Shown: piece after piece, positions 1-6,195 of the stretch | Layout of the letters: each line of letters starts with the position of its first letter | Position numbering within the stretch: position 1 is the stretch's first letter | NCBI GenBank assembly: GCA_023392975.1 | Contig: JAEWNA010000244.1 | Span: forward strand, 1 to 7,044 | DNA length: 7,044 nt | Source: Pseudomonadota bacterium | GTDB lineage: Bacteria > Pseudomonadota > Gammaproteobacteria > Xanthomonadales > Xanthomonadaceae | Reading direction: 5' to 3' | Made by a program: the position numbers and the translations under genes | The notes under the pieces: generated by a model | Database searches by the model: none | What the model was told of the DNA's origin: nothing | What the model saw: the letters and a program-made list of their open reading frames with translations, nothing else

Positions 1-2
1 GG

Positions 3-28
3 GCGGCCGCGCATGGTCGCGCGGCCGC
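3..28. repeat. Perfect 10-bp inverted repeat (hairpin) downstream of rpsB
   Basis: Bases 3-12 (GCGGCCGCGC) and 19-28 (GCGCGGCCGC) are exact reverse complements around a 6-nt loop, and each arm contains a NotI palindrome (3-10 and 21-28). The element starts 25 nt past the rpsB stop in the direction of rpsB transcription, in what should be the rpsB-tsf intergenic gap. No T-run follows it on the rpsB strand within the window, so a complete Rho-independent terminator cannot be claimed. It could be an mRNA-stabilising stem, an attenuator between S2 and EF-Ts, or a chance GC palindrome. Confidence 0.6.
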
Positions 29-53
29 GTGACGCCGGCGTGAACCCGGCGGG

Positions 54-884
<831 letters not shown>

Positions 885-1144
885 TGCGAAAACTCCGATC
901 GGGGAACCCGCCGCCCGGCAGGATGGGAAAGGGCGGTGCGCCGCCAGGGGCGGTCGCGGGGTTCCGGGGTTGGGCCTCCCCGTCGCGCCGTGTCCAGATC
1001 CTTCGCTTGATCCGCCCAGGGCCTTGGCCCTGGACTGCGTGAGGACACCCCGGAACGGTGGTGTGCGGCGGGTGTGGATTCGACGGTGACGCCCGTCGTG
1101 GGCGGTTTCGCGGGTAAGGCCGGAAGGCATGGGCCCGGCGAAGC
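885..1144 (-). promoter_or_regulatory. Long structured 5' leader of rpsB (candidate S2 autoregulatory RNA, t44-like position)
   Basis: This 260-nt stretch between the predicted rpsB start of transcription (about 1144) and the rpsB ATG holds no credible gene but is dense in complementary segments. 961-970 pairs with 1047-1056 (10 bp, GTTCCGGGGT/ACCCCGGAAC). 990-995 pairs with 1043-1048 (GTGTCC/GGACAC), competing with the first stem at 1047-1048. 1016-1023 pairs with 1026-1033 (8 bp, CCAGGGCC/GGCCCTGG). 1081-1086 pairs with 1093-1098 (CGACGG/CCGTCG). 932-936 pairs with 941-945 (GGCGG/CCGCC), and the overlapping 931-936 can instead pair with 911-916. In E. coli the rpsB leader is long, is the target of S2 feedback, and lies in the map-rpsB region known as the t44/tff RNA. 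That the RNA here does the same is inferred from position and folding potential; I have not matched it to the known motif. Confidence 0.5.
893..896 (-). promoter_or_regulatory. Shine-Dalgarno of rpsB
   Basis: On the minus strand the sequence reads CGGAGTTTTCGCA directly before the ATG, which puts GGAG 8 nt from the start. This decides the rpsB start at 884 against the much longer open frame. GGAG overlaps an 8-bp self-complementary stretch (CCGATCGG, 895-902), so it could be partly occluded in the leader fold. Confidence 0.75.
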
Positions 1145-1150
1145 CGCGGG

Positions 1151-1180
1151 ATTGTAGCCGGTTCGCCGGGCGTGCGGCAA
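1151..1180 (-). promoter_or_regulatory. Sigma70-type promoter for rpsB
   Basis: On the minus strand a -35 TTGCCG (1180-1175) is followed after 18 nt by a -10 TACAAT (1156-1151), both close to consensus. The predicted start of transcription is near 1144. The -35 begins 19 nt past the stop codon of the tip-adhesin gene, so rpsB has its own promoter, wedged directly behind the pilus operon. A ribosomal-protein gene would be expected to have a strong independent promoter here. Confidence 0.7.
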
Positions 1181-1198
1181 ATCCGGGTCGCCGGGGCG

Positions 1199-2245
1199 CT
1201 AGTAGGTGATCGTCACCGTGATCGTGTCGCTGTAGCTGCCCGCCGGCACCGACTGCGGGGCGGGGATGCGGCCGTGGACGGTCAGCGATTGGGTCGTCCC
1301 GGTGCCCGTGCCGGTGATCGTGTCCGCCCCGATCGTGTCGCCCCAGCGCACGGTGCGGGCGGCCGTGGTGTACAGCTCGTAGGTCACGTGGTCGCTGCCG
1401 GCGCCGCGGCGCATCCGGCGCGTGCTGCCGCTGGCGTTCAGACCGTTGTCCAGGCCGACGTTCCAGGCCGTGCGCCCGGTGCAGGTCATCGAAAAGGCAG
1501 CGTCCTGATCGACATCGGTCGTGATCAGGCCGGGAATCGTGCCGAACGCGAGGTCCGACGCCGCGTAGGCGCGGCACTCCGCCGGTACGTCCGCGGTGGC
1601 GGTGAACGGGAAGGCGTTGCCGAAGCTGTTGCCGCCGTCGCCGCCGCTGATGCAGGACGGCGGGAAGGTGGCCGTGCCCAGCAGGGCCTCCGCGTAGCGG
1701 AAGTCGATGGACGTATACGTTCCGGAGAAGGCGTTGGCGTAGCTGCCGGCGGTGAAGGTCTGCGCCGGGACCTGGCCGTAGAGCGTGATCGACAGAGTCT
1801 GGCTGCCGCCCAGCACCGGTACGGAATAGTCGAAGTCCAGCTGTGCCGGATTCGGTGCTCCGCTGGCGCCCAGCGCGCCCCACACCTGGGTGTGCGCGGC
1901 ATCGGTGTAGAGCTGGAATTGCAGCGGATCGGCGAACCCGTTGAGCATCCGCCGCGGTGTGAGATTGCCGCCGCCACTGGCGCCATCGGTGATGTTCAGG
2001 CACATCCGCACCTTGGCATTGGCCAGCAGCGACAGCCCGAAGGTGTTGCAGGTGACGTCGAAAGTGACCGCGGCGTCTGTGGTGCCGGTGGTGGACACCG
2101 TGCCGAAGGCGAGGGTGGTCGGGCTGCTCGCGGAGCAGTCGGTCGCGGCTTGGGCCGGTGGCATGGGCAGCAGCGAGGCAAGCGCGAACGCCGCTGGCAG
2201 GGCGAACCGGCGGGCGAGGGCGGACCACGATGGGCAAGGGCTCAT
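1199..2245 (-). CDS. Two-domain spore coat U (SCPU) protein, probable tip adhesin of the archaic pilus (CsuE-like)
   Basis: 348-residue secreted protein, last gene of the operon. Residues 1-33 form a signal peptide with a hydrophobic stretch and a likely cut after AQA (33|34). Two SCPU domains follow. Domain 1 (about 34-184) opens DCSASSPTTLAFG and ends GQVPAQTFTAGSYANAF. Domain 2 (about 212-348) opens ECRAYAASDLAFG and ends GRIPAPQSVPAGSYSDTITVTITY, nearly the same ending as the pilin at 5325-5819. Cysteines at 37/66 and 224/255 fit one disulfide per domain; 82 and 198 may form a third. The mature N-terminus has only three residues before Cys37, leaving no room for an N-terminal donor strand, which suits a subunit at the tip. 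The start is set by the ATGA overlap with the usher stop; an in-frame upstream ATG at 2326 would bury the signal peptide. The tip role is inferred from the domain pair and gene order, as for CsuE in Acinetobacter. Confidence 0.88.
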   Translation of the reverse strand: MSPCPSWSALARRFALPAAFALASLLPMPPAQAATDCSASSPTTLAFGTVSTTGTTDAAVTFDVTCNTFGLSLLANAKVRMCLNITDGASGGGNLTPRRMLNGFADPLQFQLYTDAAHTQVWGALGASGAPNPAQLDFDYSVPVLGGSQTLSITLYGQVPAQTFTAGSYANAFSGTYTSIDFRYAEALLGTATFPPSCISGGDGGNSFGNAFPFTATADVPAECRAYAASDLAFGTIPGLITTDVDQDAAFSMTCTGRTAWNVGLDNGLNASGSTRRMRRGAGSDHVTYELYTTAARTVRWGDTIGADTITGTGTGTTQSLTVHGRIPAPQSVPAGSYSDTITVTITY

Positions 2246-4599
2246 GGCGCCTCCGGGAGGCAGGTCAACGGGCCGATCCGCGGGATGACGTCGTCGGTCC
2301 GCGGCGCATCGAACGTGACCCGGCATGCGCCGTCGGGTGTCTGCACGTGCAAGGCATTGTGCGGCTGCAGCGCTTCGAGATAGGTCTCGCCGTCGTGCCC
2401 GACCATGGCCGCGTCACCGCCTTCCGGTTGCACCATGCTGCCGACCGGCAGCAGCCGTCCGGTGGCGTCTTGCAACACGAGCACGGCCGCGCGCAAGGGC
2501 ACCAGTTCGAAGCGCACGCGCACGCCGGCACGTGTGCGTGGCGTGGCGATCCGGTCGATTTCGCCGATGCGCAGGTTTGCCGGCAGCGCCAGCGGGTCGA
2601 TCGACAACTTGTTGCGCTGCCAGGCGTTCAGCCTGGTGACCAGCAACGTGCCGTCCGCGTCGGTGCGGCCGATGGTGCGGTTCTCCAGCTTCACCGGCAC
2701 GCCGGCGACACCGTCGGTGGAGACCACGGCGAACGCGTCGTCGATCCGGCGTGCGGCGTACGCATGCCCGTTCATCAACACGAGCGCGCCCGCAGCGTTG
2801 GCATAGGCGTCGGCGCGCCCGTCGCTGCTGGCCAGGCCCAGGCCGAAGCGTCCGGCGTCGGTGATCCAGGCCGCTTCGGCCAATCCGCCACCGCCGTCGT
2901 CGCCGCCGCGCGCCTGCACCCGCCAGCCGAAGCCGCCGTCACTTGGTACCGGACGGGCAATGTCGGCCACGCCACCGTCGCGGGTGCCGTTGCGTTGCCA
3001 TGCCGCGCTCGCGCGGGCGCCGGAGAGGGGCACCGAGACCCCGAAGGTGGCGCTGCGGTCGCGGTGGTCGTCCAGGTTCTGGTTGAACACCAGGTATGCC
3101 GCTCTGCCCCGCGAAAAGCTGCGCGACCAGAACATGCCGGCATAGCGCGAGGTCTCGCCGGTGCCCATGTCCAGCTTCACGTAGGTCAGGCTGAGGTTGC
3201 CCAGCGCACGCGAGGTATGTCCGGCCAGCACGCGCTGGCTGGTGCGTGCCGGCAGCGGGCCGTAATGCGAGGCGACATCGCGGTAGTCGCCGTGGCTGCG
3301 CTGGTGGTCGACGGCGACGTTGAAGCGGCCGTTGTTCCATTGGTACGACAGCGACGTATGAGTGCCAGTGCCTGCGGACGCGGTGCTGCCCGCCAGTGCG
3401 ACGCCCAGCACGCCACCACGGCCCAGCAACCAGACGCCGCCGGCGCCGGCGTTGATCACGCCCGCGGTGCCTTCGGCGTGCGTCTCGAACGTGAAGCGGT
3501 CGCTGACGCCGAAGCGCAGCGTGCCGCTGCCGACGAGGTCGCTGGCGTACGAGAACGAGCGCAGCCCGTAGTCCTCACGCACCGTGCCCACCGACAGCGA
3601 CCAGTCCGACAAGCCCTTCGCCAGCAGGCGTTGGCTGGCGTAGAACGGCATGTCCAGCGTGCGGGTGCGACCGTAGGCGTCGGTCACCACGATTCGTGCC
3701 ATGCCCGCACCGTCCAGGCCGGGTACTGCAGTCAGCTGGAACGGCCCGGTCGGCACCTCACCGTCGTACTGGCGTAGGCCGTTGACGTACAGCTCGATGC
3801 TGGACGGCACGGTCGCCTCGCCGAGAAAGGTCGGCAGCGGCGCGGTGACGCGGTAAGGCTGCAACGCGAAGTTGCGGCCCACCGTGATCCCGCCCAGCCG
3901 CAGCGGGCGGGTCCAGTCGAGGAAGCCGCTGTAGGTGTCGCCCAGGGTGAGGTCGACCGCCGAGGCCGGGAACGATCGTGTCCAGCGCGTGTCCAGGCGC
4001 ACGCTGTCGCCCTGCCAGCCGTGCGCGCTGTCGGGACGCGAGGTGCGCAGGACCGCGACGTTGTCCAGCACACCATCGCCGACGCCGAACAGCCGCGTAT
4101 CCAGGATCGCGACCAGATTGTCGCCGCCGCGCTGGCGGCTGGCGTCGAGGTCGTAGTTCGCCAGCAGTCCGAGCGGACTGTCGCCGGGCACCGGCACGCT
4201 GTCCCCGGGACGGTTCAGCACCGTCAGAGGTAGCGCCAGTTGCGCCAACGGAGCCTCGATGTCGAGCCGCTGCGTAGCCTCGTCGTAGCGGACCACGGCA
4301 CCGGGGATTTCGTCCAGCGCCCAGGTGCGGTCGTCGTCGATGCGGAACCCCAGCAGTCGCAGCGTACGCGCACTGGCGAAAAAGCGGCGATCGTGAAGCA
4401 CGAACGGGGCCAGCACCGGCGTGCGCGAGCGGTTGACGGTCACTTCCAGATACAGGGGGTCGCCGTTGACGTCGGGTGCGTTGCCCGCGATCAGTGCGGC
4501 TGCGCCGGCCGGCCAGGCCGCCGCCGTGAGCGCGGCAGGCAGCAGGACCTTACCGATCAGCCTCGTCCAGCGGTAGCGTCTGCGTGACTGGCTCACCAT
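2242..4599 (-). CDS. Outer-membrane usher of archaic (sigma/Csu-type) chaperone-usher pilus
   Basis: 785-residue usher that should recruit chaperone-subunit complexes and secrete the assembling pilus through its beta-barrel. A signal peptide spans about residues 1-34. The N-terminal periplasmic domain starts near 48 (PLYLEVTVN). A Gly/aromatic-rich barrel occupies roughly 140-615, interrupted by the plug-like segment SSIELYVNGLRQYDGEVPTG (266-285) and GMARIVVTDAYGRTRTLDMPF (299-319). C-terminal domains begin near 622 with FAVVSTDGVAGVPVKLENR, then GRTDADGTLLV (644-654) and RNKLSID (662-668). Cys759 and Cys780 near the end fit the disulfide usual in usher C-terminal domains. The length is slightly below typical Csu ushers (about 800-830 aa). 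I chose the ATG at 4599, with AAGGA 3 nt upstream; the next codon, GTG at 4596, has better spacing and is an alternative. The longer frame from 4710 is charged and not signal-like. The gene overlaps the chaperone by 50 nt and the tip gene by 4 nt. Confidence 0.92.
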   Translation of the reverse strand: MVSQSRRRYRWTRLIGKVLLPAALTAAAWPAGAAALIAGNAPDVNGDPLYLEVTVNRSRTPVLAPFVLHDRRFFASARTLRLLGFRIDDDRTWALDEIPGAVVRYDEATQRLDIEAPLAQLALPLTVLNRPGDSVPVPGDSPLGLLANYDLDASRQRGGDNLVAILDTRLFGVGDGVLDNVAVLRTSRPDSAHGWQGDSVRLDTRWTRSFPASAVDLTLGDTYSGFLDWTRPLRLGGITVGRNFALQPYRVTAPLPTFLGEATVPSSIELYVNGLRQYDGEVPTGPFQLTAVPGLDGAGMARIVVTDAYGRTRTLDMPFYASQRLLAKGLSDWSLSVGTVREDYGLRSFSYASDLVGSGTLRFGVSDRFTFETHAEGTAGVINAGAGGVWLLGRGGVLGVALAGSTASAGTGTHTSLSYQWNNGRFNVAVDHQRSHGDYRDVASHYGPLPARTSQRVLAGHTSRALGNLSLTYVKLDMGTGETSRYAGMFWSRSFSRGRAAYLVFNQNLDDHRDRSATFGVSVPLSGARASAAWQRNGTRDGGVADIARPVPSDGGFGWRVQARGGDDGGGGLAEAAWITDAGRFGLGLASSDGRADAYANAAGALVLMNGHAYAARRIDDAFAVVSTDGVAGVPVKLENRTIGRTDADGTLLVTRLNAWQRNKLSIDPLALPANLRIGEIDRIATPRTRAGVRVRFELVPLRAAVLVLQDATGRLLPVGSMVQPEGGDAAMVGHDGETYLEALQPHNALHVQTPDGACRVTFDAPRTDDVIPRIGPLTCLPEAP
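2249..2261 (-). promoter_or_regulatory. Hairpin holding the Shine-Dalgarno of the tip-adhesin gene
   Basis: Bases 2249-2254 (GCCTCC) and 2256-2261 (GGAGGC) are inverted repeats. In RNA they can form a 5-bp stem with a 3-nt loop, 3 nt before the tip-gene ATG. The stem contains GGAGG (2254-2250), the only Shine-Dalgarno candidate for that gene. It lies inside the 3' end of the usher coding region, so ribosomes finishing the usher would open it. Together with the ATGA overlap this points to translational coupling. Confidence 0.5.
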
Positions 4600-5308
4600 T
4601 GATCCTTGCCTGGAAAGTGCCGGAAGCCGGCGGGAGGGCCGCCACAGGCAACGGCCAGCGATGCGTCTGTCCGGGCAGCACGTAGCCCGACAGCCCCGGG
4701 GCGATGGCATGGCGCCTGCCGTCGGCGCCGATGTACTGCAGGTCCGCGATCTGGGCGTGCTGGCGCCCGGTGTTGCGCAGTTCGAGCGTCGGGCGGCCGT
4801 CCACCCGTGTGCGCCGGAGTTGCAGGATGGGCACGGGCGGTGGGCCGTCCGCGGGCATCAGGAACACCGGGATCACGTACTGGAGCACGAACCTCAGCCC
4901 GTGTTCGGCGTCTTCCGGCGCCGTCGCGTCCGGCAGTTCGTCGACGATGAGCCGGTAGGCGGTTTCCTCGTTGGTCGGGGGAGCGCCCAGTCGGATCACC
5001 CGCACCAGTTGGCGCTGGCCAGGCGCGAGCCGCAGCATCGGCGGACTGACGACGAGGTCGCGGGTCGGTTCGAGCCGGTCGATGCCGTTCGGCTGCTGCC
5101 AGCGGAACACCCGCACCTGGCCGCGCAGAGGCGCGTCGCCGGTGTTTTCCAGGACCAGCCCGCCGGCGTTCTGCGACGACGACACGACCACCGACGTCGG
5201 CGAGACCTGCAAGCTCGCGCCGTGGGCGGCGACCGCGAACATCGCGGCCGCCAGTGCCGAAGCGGAAGCCGATCGCCACGTCCATGTGTGTGTGTGCCGT
5301 ACGTCCAT
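4550..5308 (-). CDS. Periplasmic pilus assembly chaperone (PapD-like, CsuC-type)
   Basis: 252-residue chaperone that should bind pilin and tip subunits after Sec export, supply the missing beta-strand, and hand them to the usher. A signal peptide covers about 1-31 (hydrophobic ALAAAMFAVAAHGA). The first Ig-like domain carries SLQVSPTSVVVSS (32-44), VRVFRW (65-70), the family block VSPPMLRLAPGQRQLVRVIR (87-106) and EETAYRLIVDELP (114-126). The G1-like strand with alternating hydrophobic residues is GLRFVLQYVIPVFLMP (137-152). The second domain runs from about 158 to the end, closing TFQARINGEPVTQTLPLDEADR. The gene starts 16 nt after the pilin stop, and its start region has no purine-rich Shine-Dalgarno (TCGCCCCCGTCCCGTC before ATG), so it probably depends on ribosomes leaving the pilin gene. 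A (CA)6 tract lies just inside the coding region. Its end overlaps the usher start by 50 nt. The ATG at 5308 is preferred because the next in-frame Met (residue 23) would destroy the signal peptide. Confidence 0.9.
   Translation of the reverse strand: MDVRHTHTWTWRSASASALAAAMFAVAAHGASLQVSPTSVVVSSSQNAGGLVLENTGDAPLRGQVRVFRWQQPNGIDRLEPTRDLVVSPPMLRLAPGQRQLVRVIRLGAPPTNEETAYRLIVDELPDATAPEDAEHGLRFVLQYVIPVFLMPADGPPPVPILQLRRTRVDGRPTLELRNTGRQHAQIADLQYIGADGRRHAIAPGLSGYVLPGQTHRWPLPVAALPPASGTFQARINGEPVTQTLPLDEADR
5285..5296 (-). repeat. (CA)6 dinucleotide tract at the start of the chaperone gene
   Basis: Six CA units on the coding strand occupy codons 5-8 (His-Thr-His-Thr) of the chaperone. An 8-bp direct repeat, ATGGACGT, flanks the tract: once at the true start (5308-5301) and again at 5285-5278 in another frame. 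Loss or gain of one CA unit would shift the chaperone out of frame. Six units is short for a contingency locus, so this may be only a mildly mutable spot. Confidence 0.75.
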
Positions 5309-5324
5309 GACGGGACGGGGGCGA

Positions 5325-5819
5325 TCAGTAGGTGATGGTCGCCGTCACCACGTCGCTGTAGGCGCCGGGCGGGAAGTTGGCGCTGGCCACCCGGCCATAG
5401 ACCGGGATGTTCTGCACCGTACCGTCGCCAGTGCCGTTGTAGTCGTCCACGCCGACCGTCGAGCCCCACACGTCACCCGCGCCGCGCGCGGGGTTGCGGT
5501 ACAACTGGTAGGGCACAAGCGTTGCGCCGTTGATCATGGCGCGGCTGTTGACATCGACACCGTTCTGGCCGTTGTCCAGGGCGATGGCGTATGGCGCGGA
5601 CGTGGTGCACTGCACATTGAGTGCGCCGGCGGCGTCGATGTTGGTGGCGGTGGACGGCTGGCTGCCGAAAGCGACGTCGGCGGCGGCGGCGGCGTCGACG
5701 TTGCAGACCGCGGTGATCGTGACCGTGACGTTGAAGGTGGTGGTGTCGGCGGCGAAGACGGGCCCTGCGATCAGGGCGAACAGGCCGGAGGCGATGAGCG
5801 AAAGACGACGAGCGTTCAT
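5325..5819 (-). CDS. Single-domain spore coat U (SCPU) pilin, probable major subunit (CsuA/B-like)
   Basis: 164-residue secreted pilin, first gene of the operon. The signal peptide is about 1-23 with a clear VFA|A cleavage site. The mature chain opens ADTTTFNVTVTITAVC, an alternating hydrophobic strand ahead of Cys39 that fits the N-terminal donor strand exchanged between subunits. Cys39 and Cys71 are the expected disulfide. SCPU hallmarks follow: ADVAFGS (47-53), ALDNGQNG (80-87), YQLY (104-107), VWG (117-119), IPVYGRV (138-144) and the end GAYSDVVTATITY (152-164), which is closely mirrored in the tip protein. Ala43-47 are encoded by a (GCC)5 run. AGGGAG lies 9 nt before the ATG, the best ribosome binding site of the operon, as suits the subunit needed in excess. 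It is the only single-domain pilin here, whereas the Acinetobacter csu operon has three. No convincing -35/-10 pair is seen upstream. Confidence 0.9.
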   Translation of the reverse strand: MNARRLSLIASGLFALIAGPVFAADTTTFNVTVTITAVCNVDAAAAADVAFGSQPSTATNIDAAGALNVQCTTSAPYAIALDNGQNGVDVNSRAMINGATLVPYQLYRNPARGAGDVWGSTVGVDDYNGTGDGTVQNIPVYGRVASANFPPGAYSDVVTATITY

Positions 5820-5828
5820 TTACACGTT

Positions 5829-5834
5829 CTCCCT
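5829..5834 (-). promoter_or_regulatory. Strong Shine-Dalgarno of the pilin gene
   Basis: On the minus strand AGGGAG (5834-5829) lies 9 nt before the ATG at 5819. It is the clearest ribosome binding site in the four-gene operon and confirms the pilin start. Confidence 0.75.
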
Positions 5835-5940
5835 GTGTGGTTGCGAGGGGTTGCTGACGGAGTAGGTATGCACGTGAAATTCGCTTGTGGAAAGCGGTTT
5901 CGGACGAACGGTCGGGCCGATTCTCGCGTGCTATCGCACG

Positions 5941-5952
5941 CCTTCCGGAAGG
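5941..5952. repeat. 12-bp perfect palindrome upstream of the pilin gene
   Basis: CCTTCCGGAAGG is fully self-complementary. It lies 122 bp upstream of the pilin ATG, inside the lower-GC part of the intergenic region. With no loop it is a better candidate for a dimeric protein-binding site than for an RNA hairpin. The operator role is only a suggestion. Confidence 0.35.
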
Positions 5953-6078
5953 GGCTGAAGGCCGCCATCGCATCGATAGATGTTGCCTTTCAGGCATTCG
6001 CTGATTGCATTCGAGACGCTTTCGCAAGATGCATGGGCATGCTCGGAATCACGCGGATTCCCGATCGTGTGGCAGCGT

Positions 6079-6100
6079 GCCCGGGGATCCATCCCCGGGC
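6079..6100. repeat. 9-bp stem, 4-nt loop inverted repeat between pilin gene and map
   Basis: Bases 6079-6087 (GCCCGGGGA) and 6092-6100 (TCCCCGGGC) pair perfectly around TCCA. No T-run follows on either strand, and both neighbouring genes point away, so a normal gene-end terminator is not expected. It might be a dispersed REP-like palindrome or an element insulating the two promoters. Confidence 0.6.
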
Positions 6101-6142
6101 CGGCAACGCGGTGATGCCATCGGCGGCCCGTATCGGATCGTG

Positions 6143-6162
6143 CCGTCCCGGACCCGGGACGG
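6143..6162. repeat. 8-bp stem, 4-nt loop inverted repeat upstream of map
   Basis: Bases 6143-6150 (CCGTCCCG) and 6155-6162 (CGGGACGG) pair perfectly around GACC. The element ends 33 bp before the map -10 box, just upstream of the -35 region. It would be in a map leader only if transcription began further upstream. It may be a DNA site or a chance GC palindrome. Confidence 0.5.
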
Positions 6163-6195
6163 GAATGAGAGTCGTTCGAAACGGTTGGAATCGGT

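Noticed and set aside
932..945. GC hairpin followed by TTTCCC on the rpsB strand as a terminator in the leader.
   Set aside because: The T-run is only three bases and a terminator here would shut off rpsB. At most it is part of the leader fold.
885..2237. The rpsB frame remains open upstream to 2237, giving a possible 727-residue protein.
   Set aside because: The extra part has no S2 similarity, is Arg/Pro/His-rich, and lies antisense-in-frame over the tip gene and leader. S2 has a clear family start and Shine-Dalgarno at 884.
2246..2326. Longer tip-gene start at 2326.
   Set aside because: It would place 27 charged residues before a normal signal peptide. The ATGA junction and the Shine-Dalgarno support 2245.
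1172..2383. 403-residue plus-strand frame opposite the tip gene.
   Set aside because: Low-complexity Arg/Ala/Gly/Val composition typical of an antisense shadow, opposite a gene with clear SCPU motifs.
2158..3777. 539-residue open frame on the plus strand opposite the usher.
   Set aside because: It is a GC-rich shadow of the usher gene with Ala/Arg/Gly/Val-heavy composition, no recognisable domain, and no initiation signals. The usher frame is clearly the real one.
4600..4710. Longer usher start at 4710.
   Set aside because: The added 37 residues are Arg/Pro/Cys-rich and overlap the chaperone by a further 111 nt. The typical signal peptide begins at 4599.
5679..5693. (GGC)5 triplet run inside the pilin gene as a possible phase-variable repeat.
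   Set aside because: Changes in triplet number keep the frame and only alter an Ala loop; such runs are common in high-GC genes.
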